Assembly (NCBI RefSeq): GCF_900607225.1
Contig: NZ_LR027842.1
Span: 841,802-905,801, forward strand
Source: [Pseudopropionibacterium] massiliense
GTDB taxonomy: Bacteria > Actinomycetota > Actinomycetes > Propionibacteriales > Propionibacteriaceae
Length of the DNA: 64,000 nt
Direction of reading: 5' to 3'
Both the position numbers and the translations under genes were made by a program. Shown piece after piece: positions 1 through 9,130 of the stretch. Positions within the stretch are counted from its first letter, which is position 1. The number at the start of each line of letters is the position of its first letter. The notes under the pieces are model-generated. The model searched no databases and was not told the origin of the DNA. It saw only the letters and a list, made by a program, of their open reading frames with translations.

Positions 1-317
1 GTCGTTGAAGAAATACGTCACAAAAATGACGAGTTCCTCTACGGCGCTTTGTGGGTTTCCGACATGCCTCTGTTGCGCCAAGGTGTAGCAGTCCTGTATG
101 TGATACCACCCGGACAGCGGCACATCACACAGGTTCCGAGGTGGTTGCCTTCTTCGCGGAGGGGTGTACGCGTATCGTGTTTTTATCGGGACTCCTGCGC
201 GAAGAAGGCCGCCGGGCATCTGCTGGCGGTGAGAAAGGCCATGGTCTCATGATTCCCCTTGCGGGCCCGCGTCATGCGCGTCCGCTGTCACAGGACACGG
301 ACTGACCCTGAGGAGCA
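1..317. other. Intergenic stretch, no gene recognised
   Basis: The first 317 bases hold no convincing gene. The two short overlapping open frames (49-252 and 51-305) have no start-site support and no recognisable protein character. A small inverted repeat, CGTCA then TGACG around CAAAAA, lies at 16-31. This is probably the upstream region of a gene outside the window. Confidence 0.5.
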
Positions 318-361
318 CAGTGCCGTGGTTTCAGCCTGCGCGGGCTGAAACCATGGCACTG
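318..361 (-). terminator. Stem-loop terminator after sodA
   Basis: Two 19-nt arms at 318-336 and 343-361 pair along their whole length with one G-T wobble around a six-base loop. The structure begins 6 bases past the sodA stop codon. It lacks a strong U tract, so it may act as an RNA 3' end structure rather than a classic intrinsic terminator. Confidence 0.65.
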
Positions 362-366
362 CTTTG

Positions 367-972
367 TCAGGCCGCGAAGGTTTGGGCCTTGGTGAAACGC
401 TCGGCGACATCGGGCCAGTTGACCACGTTCCACCAGGCATTGACGTAGTCGCCCTTCACGTTCTTGTACTGCAGGTAGAAGGCGTGCTCCCACATGTCGA
501 GCTGCAGCAGTGGAATCTGCCCCGCAGGGAGGTTGCCCTGCTGGTCGTACAGCTGATTGATGTTGAGACGCCGCCCGAGGGTGTCGAAGACCAGCATGGA
601 CCAGCCGGAACCCTGGATGCCGTTGGCGGCGGCGTTGAACTGCTTCTGGAAGCCGTCGAAACCGCCGAAGTACTCGTCGATGGCCGAGGCCAGCTCACCA
701 TCGGGGCGGCCACCGCCCTCCGGCGACATGTTCTTCCAGAACGTGGAGTGGTTGATGTGGCCGCCCAGGTGGAAGGCCAGATCCTTCTCCAGCTTGTTGA
801 TGGCGCCGAAATTGCCGGACTCGCGGGCCTCGGCCAGCTGCTCCAGGGCCGTGTTCGCTCCCGCGACGTAGGCGGCGTGGTGTTTGTCGTGGTGCAGCTC
901 CATGATCTCCGGGGCGATGTGCGGGGCCAGCGCGCCGTAGTCATAGTCGAGATCGGGCAGGACGTAGGTCAT
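367..972 (-). CDS. sodA: Superoxide dismutase (Fe/Mn family)
   Basis: This 201-residue cytoplasmic enzyme converts superoxide to hydrogen peroxide and oxygen. The N-terminal helical domain carries the metal-binding His of LHHDKHH near residue 27 and the second His in [10 protein letters not shown]. The C-terminal domain supplies the last two ligands in [11 protein letters not shown]. The sequence around GIQGSGW and YDQQGNLP resembles, from memory, the cambialistic (Fe or Mn) enzyme of propionibacteria, so metal use cannot be assigned. The ATG at 972 was chosen over an upstream frame opening at 1023 because the family normally starts MxYxLPDL and a GGAG site precedes it. The gene is monocistronic, with a stem-loop just downstream. 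Confidence 0.95.
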   Translation of the reverse strand: MTYVLPDLDYDYGALAPHIAPEIMELHHDKHHAAYVAGANTALEQLAEARESGNFGAINKLEKDLAFHLGGHINHSTFWKNMSPEGGGRPDGELASAIDEYFGGFDGFQKQFNAAANGIQGSGWSMLVFDTLGRRLNINQLYDQQGNLPAGQIPLLQLDMWEHAFYLQYKNVKGDYVNAWWNVVNWPDVAERFTKAQTFAA

Positions 973-1054
973 CGAGACTCCTCGGTTCGGGACACGCGGA
1001 CGGGCCGCGACGGTCCTCTTCATCCTATGCAGCCGTCCGGGACACGCGGGGAAG

Positions 1055-1648
1055 TCAGGCGGGCGAGTCGCCGCCGCGCCTGACCTTCAGCACCCGGAAG
1101 CCCTTCGCCGAGGCCAGCTTCTCCGTGGGCCACCCCTGCCCGGTGAGCCAGCCCGCGAGGGAATCCGCACCGAGATTCTTGCTCACCACCAGATACGCCG
1201 CCCCATCGGGTTGCAGCCGCGGCAGCCAGGTGAGCAGTAGCTCGTGCAGGGCTTTCTTCCCGATGCGGATCGGTGGGTTGGACCAGATCTCGTCATAGAC
1301 GGCCCCCTCGGGCGAGAAGGTCCGCACCCGGTCAGCCACCCGGGCGCGCTCCGCATTCATCCGTGTCAGGGCGAGGGCACGTTCGTTGACATCGACCGCA
1401 TCCACCCGCACCCCGGGGCTGGCCGCGGCGATTCCCACCGCTATCGGACCGAACCCGCAGCCCAGGTCGAGAACCCGCCCGTGCTCCGGTGGGGAGACGG
1501 CGCGCAGCAGCACCGAGGTGCCCAGATCCAGCCGGGAACCGGAGAACACCCCGTTCGCGGTGGTGAAGACGAACTCGCGTCCGAACACCGTGGCGGTGAT
1601 CTCGCGGGTGACCATGGGGGAGGGGTCGTTGGTGAAGTAGTGGCTCAT
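1055..1648 (-). CDS. Class I SAM-dependent methyltransferase, RsmC-like (MTS family)
   Basis: The 197-residue product is a single Rossmann-fold methyltransferase of the MTS/RsmC type, a family that methylates rRNA guanines. The SAM-binding motif is [12 protein letters not shown] (about residues 59-70), followed by an acidic end of strand 2 (DAVDVNE). The catalytic NPPI motif of nucleic-acid amino-methylases is at about 124-127. It is half the length of E. coli RsmC because it lacks the N-terminal pseudo-catalytic domain, which is usual for actinobacterial members. Its start (ATG 1648) overlaps the truA stop by 4 bases, so it is probably translationally coupled as the last gene of trmB-truA-methyltransferase. 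The exact rRNA target is not readable from sequence. Confidence 0.82.
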   Translation of the reverse strand: MSHYFTNDPSPMVTREITATVFGREFVFTTANGVFSGSRLDLGTSVLLRAVSPPEHGRVLDLGCGFGPIAVGIAAASPGVRVDAVDVNERALALTRMNAERARVADRVRTFSPEGAVYDEIWSNPPIRIGKKALHELLLTWLPRLQPDGAAYLVVSKNLGADSLAGWLTGQGWPTEKLASAKGFRVLKVRRGGDSPA

Positions 1649-2457
1649 GTCTCCTCCAGGCTCCGGCGGGCGCGGGCCTCGCGTGCCCGCGAGGCGAGCT
1701 GATCGACAGGTGGATAGCCGACCTCCTCCAGCACCAGGCCGTGGGCGGGCATCAACGGCACCTCCCCGCAGCGGCGGTCGCTGCTCGCGACCTCCGCCAG
1801 CCACGCCAGGTTCCGGCGCCCCGCGCCGACCACGGTCAGCGCCCCGACCAGGGCTCGCACCATCGAGTGGCAGAAGGCGTCGGCCAGCAGGTGCACCTCC
1901 ACCACCCCGTCGCCTCGCCGCGTGACGGTGAACTCCCGCAGGTCGCGGATGGTGGTGGCTCCTTCCCGGGCCTTGCAGAACGGGGCGAAGTCCCTCAGCC
2001 CCGTCAGCAGTCCGGTCGCTTCCTGTGCGGTGCCCAGATGCAGCGGGTGCCGCAGCTGGACCACATGGTTGCGCAGCAGGGGGTCCGGCACCTGCGTGGA
2101 GTCGATCAGGCGATAGCAGTAGCGCCGCCAGACCGCGGAGAAACGGGCGTCGAAACCCTCGGGGGCCTCGGTCACGTCGCGGATGGCGATGTCGCCGGGG
2201 CAGATCCGGCGCAGCCTGCGCAGCAGGTCGGTGGGGGACAGGACCGGGTCCTCGACGTCGACGTGGCACACCTGGCCGCGGGCGTGCACCCCGGCGTCGG
2301 TGCGGCCCGCGACGGTGAGCGCAGGGGCCGGGGCGAGACGGAGCACCCTGCCCAGCGCCTCCTCCAGCACCCCCTGCACCGTCCGCAACCCCGGCTGGGA
2401 GGCCCAGCCGTGAAAGGCCCCGCCGTCGTGGGCCGGGTCGATGCGCACCCGGGTCAC
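1645..2457 (-). CDS. truA: tRNA pseudouridine(38-40) synthase TruA
   Basis: TruA isomerises uridines 38-40 of the tRNA anticodon arm. The catalytic motif GRTDAGVHARGQV, holding the conserved Asp, lies near residue 53, and the family block FHGWASQPG follows the N-terminus. The length of 270 residues matches the family. The start chosen is GTG 2457, giving VTRVRIDPAH. It overlaps the trmB stop codon as GTGA, so translational coupling is likely. The longer open frame upstream is only read-through of the trmB region. The gene is the middle member of a three-gene RNA-modification operon. Confidence 0.94.
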   Translation of the reverse strand: MTRVRIDPAHDGGAFHGWASQPGLRTVQGVLEEALGRVLRLAPAPALTVAGRTDAGVHARGQVCHVDVEDPVLSPTDLLRRLRRICPGDIAIRDVTEAPEGFDARFSAVWRRYCYRLIDSTQVPDPLLRNHVVQLRHPLHLGTAQEATGLLTGLRDFAPFCKAREGATTIRDLREFTVTRRGDGVVEVHLLADAFCHSMVRALVGALTVVGAGRRNLAWLAEVASSDRRCGEVPLMPAHGLVLEEVGYPPVDQLASRAREARARRSLEET

Positions 2458-3167
2458 GGCAACCGCCGGTAGGTCAGGTCGTGGACCCTGCGGCCCTGCT
2501 CCAGGCCTTTGGCCTCGTACTTCGTGACCGGACGTGCCTCGTACCGCGGCGCCCAGCCCCCGTGGAGATTCTCGAACCGCGGATGGGCGTCGAGCGCCTC
2601 CTTCTGCCAGAAGGCGTAGTCCTCCCAGTCCGTGGCGAGCCGCCACAACCCACCGGGCCGGAGCTTCAACGCCACCAGGTCGGCGAACTCCGTGCTGACC
2701 AGGCGGCGTTTGTGGTGCCGGGTCTTGCGCCACGGGTCGGCGAAGAAGGTCCACAGCTCCGCCAGGGAGTCGTCGTCGAACAGCACCGCCAACCCCTGTG
2801 CGCCGTTGGCCGGCACGATGCGCACGTTGTCCACCCCTTCACGACCCAGGCGCCCCATGGTGGTGGCGATGCCGGGTGGGAAGACCTCGAAGGCGATGAA
2901 GTCGTTCTCGGGGCGGGCCGCGGCCATGGGCACCAGCGAATCCCCGTTTCCCGACCCGATCTCCACGATCCGCGGGGCCCGCCTGCCGAAGACCGCATCC
3001 CAGTCGACGTGGGCGTCGTCGGCGATGGACGTGTCCATCTCCGCGGCGGGCACCTCGACGAGAAAACGGTCCCGGTGACGATCCCAGGCCGCCTGCTGAG
3101 AATCGTTCATCCGGGTGCTGCGACGCACGAAACTGACGACGGTGCGCTGGGGGCGGGGTGGTTTCAC
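2454..3167 (-). CDS. trmB: tRNA (guanine-N7-)-methyltransferase
   Basis: TrmB methylates G46 of the tRNA variable loop using SAM. The 237-residue protein shows the SAM motif VEIGSGNG, the family signature FADPWRKTRHHKRRLV (residues near 145-160), and a C-terminal TKYEAKGL block close to the usual TxYE motif. The N-terminal segment RTVVSFVRR is also typical of the family, which supports the long GTG start at 3167. A -10-like TATCAT lies 6 bases before that codon, which suggests a leaderless mRNA. It leads the operon with truA and the RsmC-like gene. Confidence 0.93.
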   Translation of the reverse strand: MKPPRPQRTVVSFVRRSTRMNDSQQAAWDRHRDRFLVEVPAAEMDTSIADDAHVDWDAVFGRRAPRIVEIGSGNGDSLVPMAAARPENDFIAFEVFPPGIATTMGRLGREGVDNVRIVPANGAQGLAVLFDDDSLAELWTFFADPWRKTRHHKRRLVSTEFADLVALKLRPGGLWRLATDWEDYAFWQKEALDAHPRFENLHGGWAPRYEARPVTKYEAKGLEQGRRVHDLTYRRLP

Positions 3168-3173
3168 CCCGCG

Positions 3174-3179
3174 ATGATA
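3174..3179 (-). promoter_or_regulatory. Leaderless -10 box of trmB
   Basis: TATCAT on the minus strand is separated from the trmB GTG by six bases (CGCGGG). This is the same arrangement seen at many genes in the window. No clear -35 is visible. Confidence 0.5.
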
Positions 3180-3207
3180 ACCGGGTTAACGGGACCCGCC
3201 GTCGATG

Positions 3208-3342
3208 CGGCACATGTTCGGCGGTAAGTTTTCTCATAGTCTCGCTGCGCAGGAATCCGGTGAGAATCCGGAACGGTCGCGCCACTGTGACCCGCCCCGG
3301 CGGGGAGTCAGGAACTGCCGACGACGACCATTCCCAAAGGAC
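3208..3342 (+). promoter_or_regulatory. Cobalamin (B12) riboswitch
   Basis: The leader contains the conserved core of adenosylcobalamin riboswitches in the right order. First comes a GGAATCCGGTGAGAATCCGG segment (3252-3271), then GCCACTGTGA (3281-3290), then the B12-box-like GAGTCAGGAACTGCC (3305-3319). It ends about 20-40 bases before the start of the substrate-binding protein gene. High cobalamin should shut off the importer downstream. Outer boundaries are approximate because the P1 stem was not modelled. Confidence 0.88.
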
Positions 3343-3358
3343 GCGACATCCAGGATTG

Positions 3359-4588
3359 GTGATCACCGTGGAACTCACCCGTACCCTCGCAGCCCTCGCC
3401 GCCTTCGCCCTGCTGCCACTGGCCGCCTGCGGCCAGACGTCACAGACGAACGCAGATGCCTCAGGCTCCCCGGCCGGAATCGGGAGCGACGGCTGCGTCA
3501 CCCAGTACGACGCGAACGCCGACTACTTCCCCGAGAAGACGAGCTTCTCCCACGCCACCGGGGTCACGGTGGAATACCACGGTTCCTACAAGACCGTGAC
3601 GGTCAAGGAACCCCTCCAAGGGGCCTCGCCGGAAACCTACGTCCTCGTGCAGTGCGGCGCCAACCCCGAGCTGCCCTCCGAACTCGCCGACGCGCAACGC
3701 ATCACCATTCCGGTGCGCCGCGTCGCGACCTCCTCCACCACGCAGCTGCCGGCCTTCGAGCTACTGAAGGCCACGGACTCCCTGGTTGCCGTGGAGTCCC
3801 CGGCGCGGGTCTGGTCCGAACCGATCACACAGCTCGTCTCCGAGGGCAAGATCGTCGGTTTCGGCAATGAATCCGGAGGTATCAACGTCGAAACCCTCGC
3901 TGCCGCCACCCCGGATCTGTTCTTCTCCAGCGGATTCCCCGACCCCGCCTACGACAAGATCCGGGAACTGAAGATACCCGTGGTGGGCAACTCCGAATGG
4001 CTGGAGAACACCCCGCTCGGTCGCGCGGAGTGGTTGAAGTTCACAGCGTTGTTCACCAACACCGAGGGCACCGCCAACCAGGTCTTCCAACAGATCGAAT
4101 CCGACTACACGGCCGTGAAGGACAAGGTCCAGCAGACCAGCGATCGCCCCACGGCCATCACCGGCGCCCCCTACAACGGGGAGTGGCCCCGTGCCGGGGG
4201 TCGCAGCTACCTGGCGGCCTTCCTCGCAGATGCCGGCATGACGTACGTCTTCGCCGACGACGAATCCAACGGCAGCACCCCGACGGCGGTCGAGACGATG
4301 CTGGAGGCCGGTGCCCGGGCCGACATCTGGATCAACGCCGACATGATGAAGAAATGGACCAGCATCTCCGCCATCGGTGCCGACGATTCGCGTCTGGTGA
4401 CCCTCAAGGCGGCCCAGGACGGGCGGGTCTACAACCCCACCAAACGCGTCAACGCCGCGGGCGGGAACGACTACTGGCAACAGGGCGTGGTGCGTCCCGA
4501 CCTGGTGCTGCGCGACCTCGCCAAGGCTGCCCATCCCGAGCTGTTCGCCGATCAGGACTACACCTTCTACGAGCAACTGCCCGCCTGA
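3359..4588 (+). CDS. Cobalamin-type ABC transporter substrate-binding lipoprotein
   Basis: The 409-residue product has a signal peptide ending in a lipobox (PLAAC, Cys near residue 24), so it should be anchored outside the membrane. The rest follows the periplasmic-binding fold of the BtuF/FhuD class, with ITIPV and DLFFSSG segments and a long connecting helix. The B12 riboswitch ahead and the BtuC and BtuD homologues behind make cobalamin or a corrinoid the likely ligand, although related proteins bind ferric siderophores. The start could be GTG 3359 or GTG 3368; both precede the signal peptide and neither has a perfect Shine-Dalgarno. The stop overlaps the next start (TGATG). Confidence 0.87.
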   Translation: MITVELTRTLAALAAFALLPLAACGQTSQTNADASGSPAGIGSDGCVTQYDANADYFPEKTSFSHATGVTVEYHGSYKTVTVKEPLQGASPETYVLVQCGANPELPSELADAQRITIPVRRVATSSTTQLPAFELLKATDSLVAVESPARVWSEPITQLVSEGKIVGFGNESGGINVETLAAATPDLFFSSGFPDPAYDKIRELKIPVVGNSEWLENTPLGRAEWLKFTALFTNTEGTANQVFQQIESDYTAVKDKVQQTSDRPTAITGAPYNGEWPRAGGRSYLAAFLADAGMTYVFADDESNGSTPTAVETMLEAGARADIWINADMMKKWTSISAIGADDSRLVTLKAAQDGRVYNPTKRVNAAGGNDYWQQGVVRPDLVLRDLAKAAHPELFADQDYTFYEQLPA

Positions 4589-5610
4589 TGCGGCACCCTT
4601 TCAGGTTCGCGGTCCTCGTTTGCGCGCTGACCGCGGCGGTGGCCGCGGGCCTGGTGCTCGGCCCGGCCCAGATCACCCTCGAGGAGGTCTGGGCGGTGCT
4701 GACCGGACAACCCACCCGGCCCATCGCCCAGTTGATCGTCGGTTCCGTCCGACTGCCCCGCACCATCACGGCCTGTCTGGCGGGAGCGGCGCTCGGGGTC
4801 ACGGGACTGGCCATGCAGACGCTGTTCCGCAATCCCCTGGCCGACCCGTTCATTCTCGGCATCTCCTCCGGTTCCTCGCTCGGCGTGGCGGCGGTGATCC
4901 TCGTGGTCGGCGGCAGCGGAACCGCGGCCCTGACCGCGGGACTCGGATTCGGCGGTGACCTGGCGGTCGTCGTCGCATCCGCCATCGGCTCCGGGGCGGT
5001 GATGGCGCTGGTGCTGGTGCTGGGGCATGCGGTGCGCTCCTCCGTGACACTGCTGCTGATCGGAGTGATGATCGGCTACCTGGTCTCGGCCGGGGTGAGC
5101 GTCATGATGTCCTTCTCCACCCCTCAGCTGATCGCCGCCTATTCACGGTGGCGGTTCGGCAGCTACGGCGGGGTGACCTGGGCGAATCTTCCGCTCATCT
5201 GCGTGGTGATCGGGGCAGGACTGGTGGCCTCCCTGGCGTTGCTGAAACCCCTCAATGCGCTGCTGCTGGGGGAACGCTACGCGCAGAGCGTGGGCCTGAA
5301 CCTCAGGGCGGTGCGCATGGCGTTGATAGCGCTGACCTCGGTGCTGGCGGGAACCGTGACCGCCTTCTGCGGACCCATCCAGTTCCTCGGGATCGCGGTG
5401 CCGCACCTGGCCAGGGGCATGTTCAACACGTCGGATCACCGCACCCTGATCCCCGCCACCGCCCTGACTGGCGCGCTGCTCGCGCTGGTCGCCGACATCA
5501 TCTCCGGATTGCCGGGGGACTCGGTGCTGCCGTTGAACGCCATCAACGCCGCCTTCGGGGCGCCCGTGGTGATCTGGATCCTGCTGCAACGCCGGAGGCT
5601 CGCGCTGTGA
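4588..5610 (+). CDS. Cobalamin/siderophore-type ABC transporter permease
   Basis: This 340-residue polytopic membrane protein belongs to the FecCD/BtuC permease family, with about ten hydrophobic segments. Family landmarks are RLPRTITACLAGAALGVTG, then QTLFRNPLADPFILGISSG, and the cytoplasmic coupling region with GPIQFLGIAVPHLAR. It forms the channel of the B12-type importer. The ATG shares one base with the upstream stop, and its own stop overlaps the ATPase start by 3 bases, so the three genes are tightly coupled under the riboswitch. Confidence 0.92.
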   Translation: MRHPFRFAVLVCALTAAVAAGLVLGPAQITLEEVWAVLTGQPTRPIAQLIVGSVRLPRTITACLAGAALGVTGLAMQTLFRNPLADPFILGISSGSSLGVAAVILVVGGSGTAALTAGLGFGGDLAVVVASAIGSGAVMALVLVLGHAVRSSVTLLLIGVMIGYLVSAGVSVMMSFSTPQLIAAYSRWRFGSYGGVTWANLPLICVVIGAGLVASLALLKPLNALLLGERYAQSVGLNLRAVRMALIALTSVLAGTVTAFCGPIQFLGIAVPHLARGMFNTSDHRTLIPATALTGALLALVADIISGLPGDSVLPLNAINAAFGAPVVIWILLQRRRLAL

Positions 5611-6419
5611 ACGTCCTGGAACTGGTCGGGCTCACCGTCGGGTACCGTGCCCAGCGGCGCAGGAAAGTGGTTCTGGAAGGGCTCGACACCAGCCTCGAGG
5701 AGGGGCGTCTCGTCGGCCTGGTCGGGCCCAACGGGGCAGGGAAATCCACCCTGCTGCGCACCATCAGCGGGTTGCAACCGCCGCTGGCCGGGAGCGTGAA
5801 ACTACTGGGCAGGGATGTCGGGCGGATGCGTCGCGACGACGTGGCCCAGCAGGTCGCGGTGGTGCTCACCGACCGGGTCGATCCGGGACGCCTCAGCGTC
5901 GCCGATGTCGTCGCTCTCGGCAGGCACCCCCACACCGGCTGGTCGGGGAGGCTCGGGGCCTCGGACCGCGAGGCCGTCGCCGCAGCCCTCGAGGCAGTCG
6001 GGGCGCAAGAATTGACGAAACGGATGCTGTGGGAACTCTCCGACGGACAGCGACAGCGGGTGATGATCGCCCGCGCCATCGCACAGGCACCTCGACTGCT
6101 GCTGCTCGACGAACCCACCGCCTTCCTCGACCCGCCCGGGAGGATCCGTGTCTTCGAGCTGCTGCAGGACCTGGCACACGACCGCGGGATCGCGGTGGTG
6201 GTGTGCACCCACGACGTGGAGGTGGCGGCCAGACACGCCGACCGGCTCTGGGTGGTCGGGACGGAAGACGGAATGCGCGTCGGAACCCCCCACGACCTGG
6301 CCCACGACGGCACCCTGGAGACCGCATTCGGCGGGGATGTCGGTTTCGACCCGGACAGCTACACCTTCGTCTCGAACCGGTCGCAGCCGGATCGGGGAGG
6401 GCATCAGGGGGATACCTGA
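5607..6419 (+). CDS. Cobalamin/siderophore-type ABC transporter ATPase
   Basis: A 270-residue nucleotide-binding subunit that powers the importer. Walker A is GPNGAGKST near residue 38, the signature is LSDGQRQR (a variant of LSGGQ), Walker B is LLLLDEPTAFLD, and the switch His is in CTHDVE. The GTG start at 5607 lies inside the permease stop codon, so coupling is expected. The C-terminal tail after TAFGGDVGF is typical of the FepC/BtuD group. It completes a self-contained BtuFCD-like operon. Confidence 0.92.
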   Translation: MNVLELVGLTVGYRAQRRRKVVLEGLDTSLEEGRLVGLVGPNGAGKSTLLRTISGLQPPLAGSVKLLGRDVGRMRRDDVAQQVAVVLTDRVDPGRLSVADVVALGRHPHTGWSGRLGASDREAVAAALEAVGAQELTKRMLWELSDGQRQRVMIARAIAQAPRLLLLDEPTAFLDPPGRIRVFELLQDLAHDRGIAVVVCTHDVEVAARHADRLWVVGTEDGMRVGTPHDLAHDGTLETAFGGDVGFDPDSYTFVSNRSQPDRGGHQGDT

Positions 6420-6442
6420 GGCGCCAGCAGCCACGGAAAACC

Positions 6443-6448
6443 TATGCT
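6443..6448 (+). promoter_or_regulatory. Leaderless -10 box of the yccF-like gene
   Basis: TATGCT sits seven bases before ATG 6456. It argues for that ATG over the in-frame ATG at 6444, which would overlap the -10 box. Confidence 0.5.
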
Positions 6449-6455
6449 GAATCCC

Positions 6456-6866
6456 ATGCGCACCCTGCTGAATCTGATCTGGTTCCTCCTCGCCGGCATC
6501 TGGCTGGCGATCGGTTACACGATTGCGGGGATCATCGCCTGTGTGTTCGTCATCACCATCCCGTTCGGCGTCGCCGCGTTCCGGATGGCCGCCTACGTCG
6601 CCTGGCCCTTCGGCAAGGCCGTGGTACGGCGCCCGAACGCCGGAATGGGCTCCGGCATCATGAACCTCATCTGGTTCGTCCTCTGCGGCTGGTGGTTGGC
6701 GCTCGGCCACGTTGTCGCCGCGATCGCCCAGGCCGTGACCATCGTCGGCATCGTCAACGCGATCGTGTCGCTGAAGATGATCCCCGTCACCTGCTCGCCC
6801 TTCGGCAAGCAGATCGTGGATCGCAGCAACCTGGCCCCCTGGGAGCGTCCGCTGCACTCCATCTGA
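6456..6866 (+). CDS. YccF-domain inner membrane protein
   Basis: A 136-residue membrane protein with two internally similar halves. Each half has a hydrophobic hairpin of the form NLIWFxLxGxWLAxGxxxAxI, followed by a polar stretch ending in PFG (AWPFGKAVVRR and CSPFGKQIVDR). This duplication defines the YccF family. Its molecular function is not established. ATG 6456 is preferred because a TATGCT box lies 7 bases before it; ATG 6444 would add four residues. The gene is monocistronic and ends at a strong hairpin shared with the convergent EF-G-like gene. Confidence 0.85.
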   Translation: MRTLLNLIWFLLAGIWLAIGYTIAGIIACVFVITIPFGVAAFRMAAYVAWPFGKAVVRRPNAGMGSGIMNLIWFVLCGWWLALGHVVAAIAQAVTIVGIVNAIVSLKMIPVTCSPFGKQIVDRSNLAPWERPLHSI

Positions 6867-6881
6867 AGAAGCCCTCGACAA

Positions 6882-6926
6882 CGATCAACCGCCGCTGGCA
6901 GCGCCAGCGGCGGTTGATCGTCCTTT
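6882..6926. terminator. Strong bidirectional terminator
   Basis: A perfect 18-bp stem, arms 6882-6899 and 6903-6920, closes a three-base loop and is followed by TCCTTTCTCT. It lies between the convergent yccF-like and EF-G-like genes and can serve both strands. Confidence 0.85.
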
Positions 6927-6936
6927 CTCTCCGGTG

Positions 6937-9018
6937 CTACTTCTTCGGCCAGAGTTCCCGCGGCATCAGCTCGTAGCTGTGGAACTCCCGGGTGAAGCTG
7001 CCCGTGCCCTGCGCAAGGCCGCGCAGGTCGATGGGGTAGTTGATCAGTTCCAGCTGCGGCACCAGCGCGTCGATGATGGCGTGGTGCTCGGCATCGGCGT
7101 CGCTGCCGAGCACCTGCCCGCGACGTCCTGCCAGGTCGGTCAGGACCGGTCCCAGGAAGGCCTCCCCGACGGTGATCCGCACCCGGTCCACCGGTTCCAG
7201 CACACCGATGTTGTGCTCCGTCGCGGCCTCGCGCAGCGCCAGGGCACCCGCGGTCTGGAAGGCCATGTCGGAGGAGTCAACGGAGTGGGCCTTGCCGTCG
7301 TAGAGGGTGACGGCGATGTCCACCATCGGGAAACCGAACAGGGTACCCTTGGCCATCTGGGACTGGATGCCCTTGTCCACCGACCCGATGAACTGGCGTG
7401 GCACGGCGCCGCCCACCACCTTGTCGATGAACTCGTAGCCCGCCCCGCGCTCCAGGGGGGTGATTTCGATCTCGCAGACCGCGTACTGACCGTGGCCACC
7501 CGACTGCTTCACGTGACGCCCCTGGGACTTCGCGGGGGCGGTGAAGGTCTCCCGCAGCGGCACCTTCACGGGCACCTCGTGGATGTTCAGGCCGTGGCGT
7601 TGCCTCAGCCGCGCCAGCAGCAACTCCTTGTGGGCCTGCCCCATCGTCCACAACAACTGCTGGTCGGTTTCGGGATGACGCTCCAGACGGACGGTGACGT
7701 CCTCGACCGCCAGTCGCTGCAGAGCACCGCCGAGCTTGTCCTCGTCGCCCCGGGTGTCGGCCTCGATGGCGACTGGCAGCAGCGCCTGTGGAACCCGCCA
7801 GGGCCGAATCGCGCCCGGGCGTTCCGGGGCGGACAGGGAATCCCCGGTCTCGGCCTTGGACAGGCGCGCCACGTAGACGATCTCGCCCGCGATGGCCTTG
7901 TCCTTGCCCACCAGTTCCAGGCCGATCGGCGCGGACAGCTGACCCGCCTTGTCGCTCTCGTCGTGGTCGGGGTGGGACGGGTCCTCGGCCTCACCGAAAA
8001 GTTCGCGCCTGCCGGAGACGTGGATGGCGTCGTCGGTGCGGAGGGTCCCGGAGAACACCCGCACCAGCGACAGGCGCCCCGAGTACTGGTCGCTGGTGGT
8101 ACGGATCACCTGCGCCACGAAAGGACCGTCCGGGTCGCAGGTGGCGCGTGGCAGGGTTTCGCCGTCGAGGGTGACGATGTCGGGGACGGTGGTGGTGTTG
8201 GCGGCGGGGAAACCCTTCTCGATCCAGCGCAGCAGCTCCTCGGTGCCGACGTCGCTGGTGGTGTGGGCGGGTAGGACCGGGAAGAACCGGGCGCTGATGA
8301 TCGCCTTGTTCAACACCTCGTAGACCTCGGCGACGGCGATCTCCTCGCCCTCGAGGTAACGCTCCATCAGGTCCTCGTCCTGGAGTTCGGTGATGATCGC
8401 CTCCAGCAACGGGGCGCGCTGCTCGTCGATGTAGGCGTTCTCCTCCTCGTCGGCGTCACGGGAAACGCGGGTGCCTGAGGAGTAGTCGTGGATTCGTTTG
8501 TTCAACAGGGAGATGTTGCCGGTGGAGTGGTCGCCCTCGCGGATCGGCAACAGCGCTGCGACGACACCTTCGCCGAAGGCGTCGCGGCAGACCTCGACCA
8601 TGCTGAGGAAGTCGGCGCGGCCCTGGTCCAGTTTCGTGATGGCGATGATGCGGGGCAGGCCTGCTTTCTGGCATTCCTCCCACAACGCGATGGTGGCCGG
8701 CTGGATCTCCTCGCCGGCGGGGATCACGAACACCGCTGCGTCGGCCGCGCGCAATCCGGCGCGCAGCTCCCCGACGTACTCGGGATGTCCGGGGGCGTCC
8801 AGGAGGTTGATCTGCACGTCCCTGGCGGGGATGGAGGCCAGGGTGAGGGAGGCCGCTCGCTCGGGGGTGTCCTTCTCGCCGCGATAGCCCTCCACCCTGG
8901 CACGCAGGAGATGCTCGAAGAGGGTGGTCTTTCCCGAACCGCTGGCACCGACGAGGATGACATTGCGGATCTGCTCGGGAGAACTGATTGCTACGTGAGT
9001 ACTCGACTTTGAGGCCAT
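6937..9018 (-). CDS. Elongation factor G-like protein (FusA2 type)
   Basis: This 693-residue translational GTPase has the five-domain EF-G layout but belongs to the divergent actinobacterial EF-G-like group rather than being the main FusA. G1 is GASGSGKTT near residue 25, G3 is DAPGH rather than DTPGH, and G4 is TKLD rather than NKxD. Domain IV is recognisable from about residue 490, including [13 protein letters not shown]. The group has been linked to translation under stress or late growth, but its precise role is not settled. It lies apart from rpsL, rpsG and tuf, which also argues against the canonical factor. A TAGTGT box six bases before ATG 9018 points to a leaderless mRNA. Confidence 0.88.
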   Translation of the reverse strand: MASKSSTHVAISSPEQIRNVILVGASGSGKTTLFEHLLRARVEGYRGEKDTPERAASLTLASIPARDVQINLLDAPGHPEYVGELRAGLRAADAAVFVIPAGEEIQPATIALWEECQKAGLPRIIAITKLDQGRADFLSMVEVCRDAFGEGVVAALLPIREGDHSTGNISLLNKRIHDYSSGTRVSRDADEEENAYIDEQRAPLLEAIITELQDEDLMERYLEGEEIAVAEVYEVLNKAIISARFFPVLPAHTTSDVGTEELLRWIEKGFPAANTTTVPDIVTLDGETLPRATCDPDGPFVAQVIRTTSDQYSGRLSLVRVFSGTLRTDDAIHVSGRRELFGEAEDPSHPDHDESDKAGQLSAPIGLELVGKDKAIAGEIVYVARLSKAETGDSLSAPERPGAIRPWRVPQALLPVAIEADTRGDEDKLGGALQRLAVEDVTVRLERHPETDQQLLWTMGQAHKELLLARLRQRHGLNIHEVPVKVPLRETFTAPAKSQGRHVKQSGGHGQYAVCEIEITPLERGAGYEFIDKVVGGAVPRQFIGSVDKGIQSQMAKGTLFGFPMVDIAVTLYDGKAHSVDSSDMAFQTAGALALREAATEHNIGVLEPVDRVRITVGEAFLGPVLTDLAGRRGQVLGSDADAEHHAIIDALVPQLELINYPIDLRGLAQGTGSFTREFHSYELMPRELWPKK

Positions 9019-9024
9019 ACAAGA

Positions 9025-9030
9025 ACACTA
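9025..9030 (-). promoter_or_regulatory. Leaderless -10 box of the EF-G-like gene
   Basis: TAGTGT on the minus strand lies six bases before the ATG at 9018, matching the spacing at other leaderless genes in the window. Confidence 0.45.
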
Positions 9031-9130
9031 GTGCCTTGTCGGACTGCATCGTGGCCGGGTCTTGAGAATTCTGCCGAGATGTCCTGATCCCGCCAGAAAG
9101 TTTGATCGGAAATCCAGCAGACTGTGTGAC

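Noticed and set aside
49..305. Two overlapping short open frames at the window start
   Set aside because: No ribosome site, no conserved feature, and mutually overlapping.
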